A stretch of DNA of 8,606 bases, taken from assembly GCA_003972845.1 (NCBI GenBank), contig QOAV01000059.1:1-8606 (forward strand), written 5' to 3'. Of this stretch, positions 5,166 through 8,606 are shown piece after piece. The notes below the pieces were generated by a model. That model searched no databases and was not told the origin of the DNA. It saw only the letters and a list, made by a program, of their open reading frames with translations. The position numbers were made by a program, and so were the translations under genes. Each line of letters begins with the position of its first letter. The first letter of the stretch is position 1. This DNA is from Gammaproteobacteria bacterium. GTDB taxonomy: Bacteria > Pseudomonadota > Gammaproteobacteria > QOAV01.

Positions 5166-5816
5166 TCAGGTTTGCATATTGTTCTTGCACAGCCGCTGCT
5201 CCACGGCCATGACCGCTGCTTCAACCCGGGAATGTACATCCAGCTTGCGCAATATGGATTTCACATGCAGCTTCACCGTGCCATCGGAAATGCCGAGATG
5301 GCGGGCGATAACCTTGTTGCTCTGTCCTTCGGCTAGATGGCACAATATTTCACGCTCGCGCGGGGTCAGGTCGGAGAACGGCGTTGTGGCGGCGGCAACA
5401 TCGCCATCGCCCTGCAGGGCCTTGGCCAGAGTGCCGGTAAGGTCAGGCGCCACAACGGTTTCGCCCTTGACAATATCATTCATCGCATTGATCAGCTCGT
5501 CCGGCTCCATATCCTTGAGCAGATAGCCCTGAGCGCCGTTGCGCAGCGCTTCAACCAGGTCCATTTCGTCCCGGGATGTGGTGAGCATGCTGATGGGCAT
5601 ATCCAGGCCTTCCTTGCGCAGCCTGGTCAATACCGATAGACCGTTTACGTCAGGCATGCGGATATCCAGCAGAATAACGTCGGGGTTGGCTTTTTTTGCC
5701 GTTTCCACGCCTTCGTCGCCCGACGCAACGGCGATAACATCAATCTGTCTACGTTCCAGGAGTTCCTGCAAACCTACCCGGAACAACGCATGGTCGTCGA
5801 TCAACAAGACCTGCAT
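5166..5816 (-). CDS. NarL/FixJ-family response regulator in dsr cluster
   Basis: A 216-residue two-domain regulator. The receiver (1-120) shows the acidic pair D7-D8, phosphoacceptor D51 (VILLDIRMP), T79/T80 and K101. After a linker (about 130-148) comes a LuxR-type helix-turn-helix (150-206: LTPREREILCHLAEGQSNKVIARHLGIS...). The recognition helix TVKLHVKSILRKLDVHSRVEAAV closely resembles that of NarL, keeping both lysines of the K-x-H-V-K segment, with Leu where NarL has Val. It is expected to be phosphorylated by the kinase encoded just upstream and to bind DNA as a dimer. The start at 5816 has GGAGG at 5821-5825. It lies 130 bases after the kinase gene and may therefore also have its own promoter. 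Nitrate control by true NarL is an alternative, but linkage to dsrN-dsrR suggests a role in sulfur metabolism. The target genes are unknown. Confidence 0.9.
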   Translation of the reverse strand: MQVLLIDDHALFRVGLQELLERRQIDVIAVASGDEGVETAKKANPDVILLDIRMPDVNGLSVLTRLRKEGLDMPISMLTTSRDEMDLVEALRNGAQGYLLKDMEPDELINAMNDIVKGETVVAPDLTGTLAKALQGDGDVAAATTPFSDLTPREREILCHLAEGQSNKVIARHLGISDGTVKLHVKSILRKLDVHSRVEAAVMAVEQRLCKNNMQT

Positions 5817-5875
5817 GAAACCTCCAATTCCCCGTTTGTATCATTTCGAATGCCGCACTCTGACTGCAACAATCC

Positions 5876-5923
5876 GCCGGATCTGCCTGGGCCGGATCAG
5901 GCCAACAGGACTGAGCCGGCATC
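5876..5923. repeat. Repeated GCCGGATC motif between kinase and regulator genes
   Basis: The 130-base gap between the kinase stop and the regulator start holds GCCGGATC at 5876-5883 and again at 5891-5898, exactly 15 bases apart. A third variant, GCCGG-C-ATC, lies at 5915-5923. A hairpin GCCTG/CAGGC spans 5885-5902. The set could be a binding site for autoregulation. A promoter for the regulator was looked for on the minus strand, but only a poor extended -10-like TGATACAAA (complement of 5836-5844) was found. Confidence 0.35.
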
Positions 5924-5946
5924 AAGGCAATATTCAGCCGTCGATA

Positions 5947-7311
5947 CTACCCATTTTGGGGGACGGGGGAAAGAGAATCATCGGCATCCGGGGAAAACGG
6001 CATATTCAGCTCTACCCGGGTGCCGTCGCCCGGCTCGCTCTCGATATTCAGTTCTCCGCCCAGTCTGGCGGCGCGTTCTTTCATGACCGTCAGTCCGATA
6101 TGAGTGCCAGGATGGTCAGTCGGTGCGGGTCCCTCGAAACCGACGCCATCGTCTTCGATCAGCACCTGATAACCCTCGGCATTGTTGCACTGCACCAGCA
6201 CCCGCACGGTATGCGCCTGAGCGTGCTTTTTCACATTGTTCAGCGATTCTTGCACAATACGCATCACCTGCAGTTCCTGGCTGGCGCTGAGATTTTCGTT
6301 GTCGCAATCGTATTGCAGATAGGCGTCCACGCCCGAATCACGCTTGAAGCGTTTGATTACGCGATCCAGCGCCGGGTACAGGCCAAGTTTGTCCATAGGT
6401 GAACGGAAATGTGCAATCAGGTCGCGCAACTCGCTGTTGGCCTCGTCGATACTGGCTTCTACTCTCTCGATTTCATGAATCGAGGCATAGTCTCCGTTCT
6501 GCTGCAGGGTCTGATCGAGATTGCGCACCTGAAACCGCAGGCTGACCAGGGTTTGCGCCAGAGAATCGTGCAGATCATGAGCCAGACGATTGCGCTCTTC
6601 GATAATTGACAGGCGCTTGGATTCGGCATCCAGACGGGCTTTCTCAATGGCGAAGCCCAGTTGCTTTCCCACGGTTTCCAGTAATTCCTGCATTTCTTCC
6701 GTCGCAGCCACGCCGGGCGTGGCGGTAAGCAAATGGTAGACGCCGACCGTCCGGTCCTGATATCGCAACGGAATACTGATGACACCTTTGACATCTTTTG
6801 ACAACAGGCTGCGAATATCATCGCTTTCGTTTTCGCCCAGTTCCTTGCGCACCAGTTGCGGCGCCGCTCCATTGAAGGCGCCGAACAGCCCGCTCCCCTC
6901 GCGATCGGCGGCCCGTTCGTCATGTATGCCAACATAGCGGGTCAACCGGGTTTCTCCATTTTCATCCAGCAGCTTGGCCGCACCAGCCGGGGCGCCGACA
7001 ACGCCCATGAGCTTGCGCATGGTGCCTGTCAGCAATTGCTGCAGATCGTGCGACTCATTGATGGTGGACGCCACGTCATAGAGGATTTCAAGGGAGCCGC
7101 GTTTCTGCTCCAGCCGCTCGGTCTGATGGCGCACCTTGCTGTCAACATCCTGAACGGATTCCTGCATCGTTGCGGCCAGCGAGGCGAGCTTGTCCGCCAG
7201 ACCTTTGTAATCGGGGTCGTCAATACTGATTTTCTGGTCATACCGGCCGCTGCTGATCAGCTCAACATAGCGCTCCAGCGTTTTCAGCGCTTCAGCGGCC
7301 TTGTGTTTCAT
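5947..7311 (-). CDS. Soluble NarX-type sensor histidine kinase (GAF, HisKA_3, HATPase) in dsr operon
   Basis: A 454-residue kinase without membrane segments. Residues 1-72 look like a HAMP-type and coiled-coil signalling segment (YDQKISI...DYKGLADKLASLAATM). Residues about 74-225 form a GAF-like sensor domain with no cysteine. The dimerisation/phosphorylation box is NRLAHDLHDSLAQTL (241-255) with H248 as the phosphorylated histidine and the HDxxxQ signature (Q253) linked to phosphatase activity. The ATPase domain shows the N box (E355, N358-N359, H363), DDGVGF (387-392) and HIGL (404-407) with the RLGG block. It resembles NarX minus its transmembrane and periplasmic nitrate sensor, so the signal is probably cytoplasmic, for example redox state, a sulfur intermediate or a cofactor. 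The start at 7311 lies 9 bases after the dsrR stop and in the same frame, with GAGGA in the end of dsrR as a distant ribosome binding site. It is co-transcribed with dsrN-dsrR by position and partners the regulator downstream. Confidence 0.9.
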   Translation of the reverse strand: MKHKAAEALKTLERYVELISSGRYDQKISIDDPDYKGLADKLASLAATMQESVQDVDSKVRHQTERLEQKRGSLEILYDVASTINESHDLQQLLTGTMRKLMGVVGAPAGAAKLLDENGETRLTRYVGIHDERAADREGSGLFGAFNGAAPQLVRKELGENESDDIRSLLSKDVKGVISIPLRYQDRTVGVYHLLTATPGVAATEEMQELLETVGKQLGFAIEKARLDAESKRLSIIEERNRLAHDLHDSLAQTLVSLRFQVRNLDQTLQQNGDYASIHEIERVEASIDEANSELRDLIAHFRSPMDKLGLYPALDRVIKRFKRDSGVDAYLQYDCDNENLSASQELQVMRIVQESLNNVKKHAQAHTVRVLVQCNNAEGYQVLIEDDGVGFEGPAPTDHPGTHIGLTVMKERAARLGGELNIESEPGDGTRVELNMPFSPDADDSLSPVPQNG

Positions 7312-7320
7312 CCGGCTGGA

Positions 7321-7668
7321 TCAGTCCTCAGACTCTTCCTTTTCAAACAGGTATTCCATCCCTTCCGGCGGCTTGTGAGCTGCGTCATTGGGATTGATGA
7401 AAGCAAACTGGCGGTCGCCGCCTTCCACCTCGATAAAATCCAGCGTAGCGCCCCTGACCAGGTCGCTGCTGGATTTGGAAATCAGCACTTCCACTCCGGA
7501 AATGGAAAAAATCTGATCCTTGTCGCGCAGTTGGTCATAACCCATGCCGTATTCGATATCGCCGTTTTCGTGCTGTTTGGCCGCGACCCGCAGATGCAGG
7601 TCTTCGCCCTCGTACTCCTGTTCCGCTTTTTTGATCTGCGCCAGCGCGGCGGGGGTGATATTAATCAT
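7321..7668 (-). CDS. dsrR: DsrR, cysteine-less IscA/HesB-like protein
   Basis: A 115-residue A-type scaffold-like protein. The fold pattern of IscA/HesB is clear (N-terminal INITPAALAQIKKA, central QIFSISGVEVLISKSSSDLVRGATLDFIE, then FAFINPND), but it contains no cysteine: the region after NPN, where IscA has CGCG, reads DAAHKPPEG. This is the hallmark of DsrR from Allochromatium vinosum, which therefore cannot hold an iron-sulfur cluster in the IscA way and is implicated in maturation or expression of the dsr products. ATG 7668 is chosen over a further upstream start because AAGGAG (complement of 7674-7679) lies five bases before it. The start overlaps the dsrN stop by eight bases (ATGATTAA), implying coupled translation. 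The kinase gene follows after 9 bases. The highly acidic tail EKEESED is notable. Confidence 0.9.
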   Translation of the reverse strand: MINITPAALAQIKKAEQEYEGEDLHLRVAAKQHENGDIEYGMGYDQLRDKDQIFSISGVEVLISKSSSDLVRGATLDFIEVEGGDRQFAFINPNDAAHKPPEGMEYLFEKEESED

Positions 7669-8606
7669 GTCTGCTCCTTTGATCCCGGACAAATTGAGTG
7701 AAATTGTCTACCCAGCGGTTGCCGCCTGCCTGACGCTGATGCGCATAACAGGCCAGCACGTTGTTTACCATAATACCGTCTTTTTCTCCGTCAATACCGA
7801 AACCGCGTTTGACCCGATAAGCATATTCCAGATCGGGCGCAAGATTGACCACACGTGAATAATGAAACTCATGGGCGTTAAACCCGCCATCCACGCTGGA
7901 GGACCAGCCACCTTTTCCGGTTTCGCGGAGCTTTACATAACCTCGGCCCTGGGGTTTGTCGAACATGACTGTATCACAGGGGATCGCTCCTACCATGGGG
8001 CAGGTTTTGCCGCGCCAGCTGATCTGCCGACTCAGATACATGAGACCACCACATTCGGCATAGACCGGCAAGCCGGATTCCACCGCATCCAGGATCTTCT
8101 GACGCATGGCCTCGTTTTCGGACAATTTCCTCATACTGGTTTCCGGAAAGCCGCCCCCGATGAACAATCCGTCCACGGCGGGCAGAAACGAATCGTTGAT
8201 CAGATCCACCGGAATCAGTTCTGCGCCAGCGCGCTTGAAGGCCAGCAGGTCGTCAGGGTAATAAAAACCGAAAGCAGCATCTCTGGCAATGCCGATTTTC
8301 ACGTCGGCAGTCTTGTTCTGAACAGGATCAGCAGCGGTGGCAAGCGACACATCCGCGGCCGCCTCCAGTAACAGACCCATATCAACCTGTTCGGCCACAA
8401 TCTCGCCCCAGCGCCGGATGATTGCCTGGCTGCCTCCCATTTCATTGCTGGGAATCAACCCCAGATGGCGCTCATCAATCTGCAATTCCGGGTTCTTTCG
8501 CACTGCGCCGATAACGGGCAGGCCGGTATAGTATTCAACGGCCTGTCTGAGTTTGGTTTCATGACGCTGGCCACCCACCTGATTCAGTATGACGCCAGCA
8601 ATGGTG
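7661..8606 (-). CDS. dsrN: DsrN, siroheme amidase / cobyrinate a,c-diamide synthase family (5' part outside window)
   Basis: The last about 314 residues are present; the frame is open through the right edge, so the N-terminal part with the ATP-binding P-loop is missing. The visible part holds the end of the CbiA-type domain (AGVILNQVGGQRH, then VIGAVRKNPEL and ERHLGLIPSNE) and a complete class I glutamine amidotransferase domain: GGGFPE, nucleophile Cys in YAECGGLMYL (about visible residue 185), HEFHYS, and a C-terminal histidine in ACYAHQRQ. In sulfur oxidisers DsrN is proposed to amidate siroheme to the siro(heme)amide used by DsrAB, with glutamine and ATP. The general family also includes CobB/CbiA of cobalamin synthesis; the adjacent dsrR, with its start overlapping the dsrN stop by eight bases, decides for DsrN. 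A GTG at 8578 could be misread as a start but is internal. Confidence 0.9.
   Translation of the reverse strand, partial: TIAGVILNQVGGQRHETKLRQAVEYYTGLPVIGAVRKNPELQIDERHLGLIPSNEMGGSQAIIRRWGEIVAEQVDMGLLLEAAADVSLATAADPVQNKTADVKIGIARDAAFGFYYPDDLLAFKRAGAELIPVDLINDSFLPAVDGLFIGGGFPETSMRKLSENEAMRQKILDAVESGLPVYAECGGLMYLSRQISWRGKTCPMVGAIPCDTVMFDKPQGRGYVKLRETGKGGWSSSVDGGFNAHEFHYSRVVNLAPDLEYAYRVKRGFGIDGEKDGIMVNNVLACYAHQRQAGGNRWVDNFTQFVRDQRSRHD

Noticed and set aside
5539..6402. 287-codon plus-strand frame opposite the response regulator and kinase
   Set aside because: It spans two well-defined genes and their gap on the other strand. Its translation has no domain character.
6856..7701. 281-codon plus-strand frame opposite the kinase and dsrR
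   Set aside because: It is a shadow of two genes with conserved catalytic or family motifs on the minus strand.
1..8606. CRISPR array, tRNA, insertion sequence or prophage
   Set aside because: No regularly spaced direct repeats, cloverleaf, transposase-like protein or terminal inverted repeats were seen.

Overview
The window comes from a proteobacterium, most likely a sulfur-oxidising gammaproteobacterium. The strongest pointer is the right half, which carries the distal end of a dsr (reverse dissimilatory sulfite reductase) locus: dsrN (cut by the window edge) and dsrR on the minus strand, and a probable dsrS on the plus strand. DNA is moderately GC-rich and densely coded, with no tRNA, rRNA, IS element or CRISPR array visible.

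Left part (1-1500, plus strand): the C-terminus of a probable MoxR-type AAA+ ATPase, followed after 7 bases by a DUF2201-type protein with an HEALH metallopeptidase-like motif and a VWA/MIDAS domain. The pair looks like a MoxR-VWA chaperone operon.

Centre-left (1500-2700, plus strand): two gene-poor stretches around a 60-residue basic protein of unknown function. This small gene has an apparently complete sigma-54 control region: a consensus -24/-12 promoter, two copies of the same 18-base dyad upstream, a perfect match to the IHF consensus between the dyads, a strong ribosome binding site, and a hairpin after the stop. After a 287-base intergenic region rich in potential hairpins comes a secreted 155-residue protein with a C-terminal chitin-binding (CBM5/12-like) module.

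Middle (2700-4030): a membrane-anchored PlsC-like acyltransferase (plus) converging on an FxsA-family membrane protein (minus).

Right part (4029-8606): probable dsrS (plus) converges on a minus-strand run reading dsrN > dsrR > histidine kinase > NarL-type response regulator. dsrN and dsrR overlap by 8 bases and dsrR is followed 9 bases later by the kinase, so a sulfite-reductase cofactor and maturation operon appears to carry its own soluble GAF-HisKA_3 two-component system. In Allochromatium vinosum dsrN, dsrR and dsrS lie in the same direction at the end of one operon. Here the two-component system follows dsrR and dsrS is inverted. The two observations most worth following up are this dsr-linked signalling pair and the sigma-54-controlled small protein.
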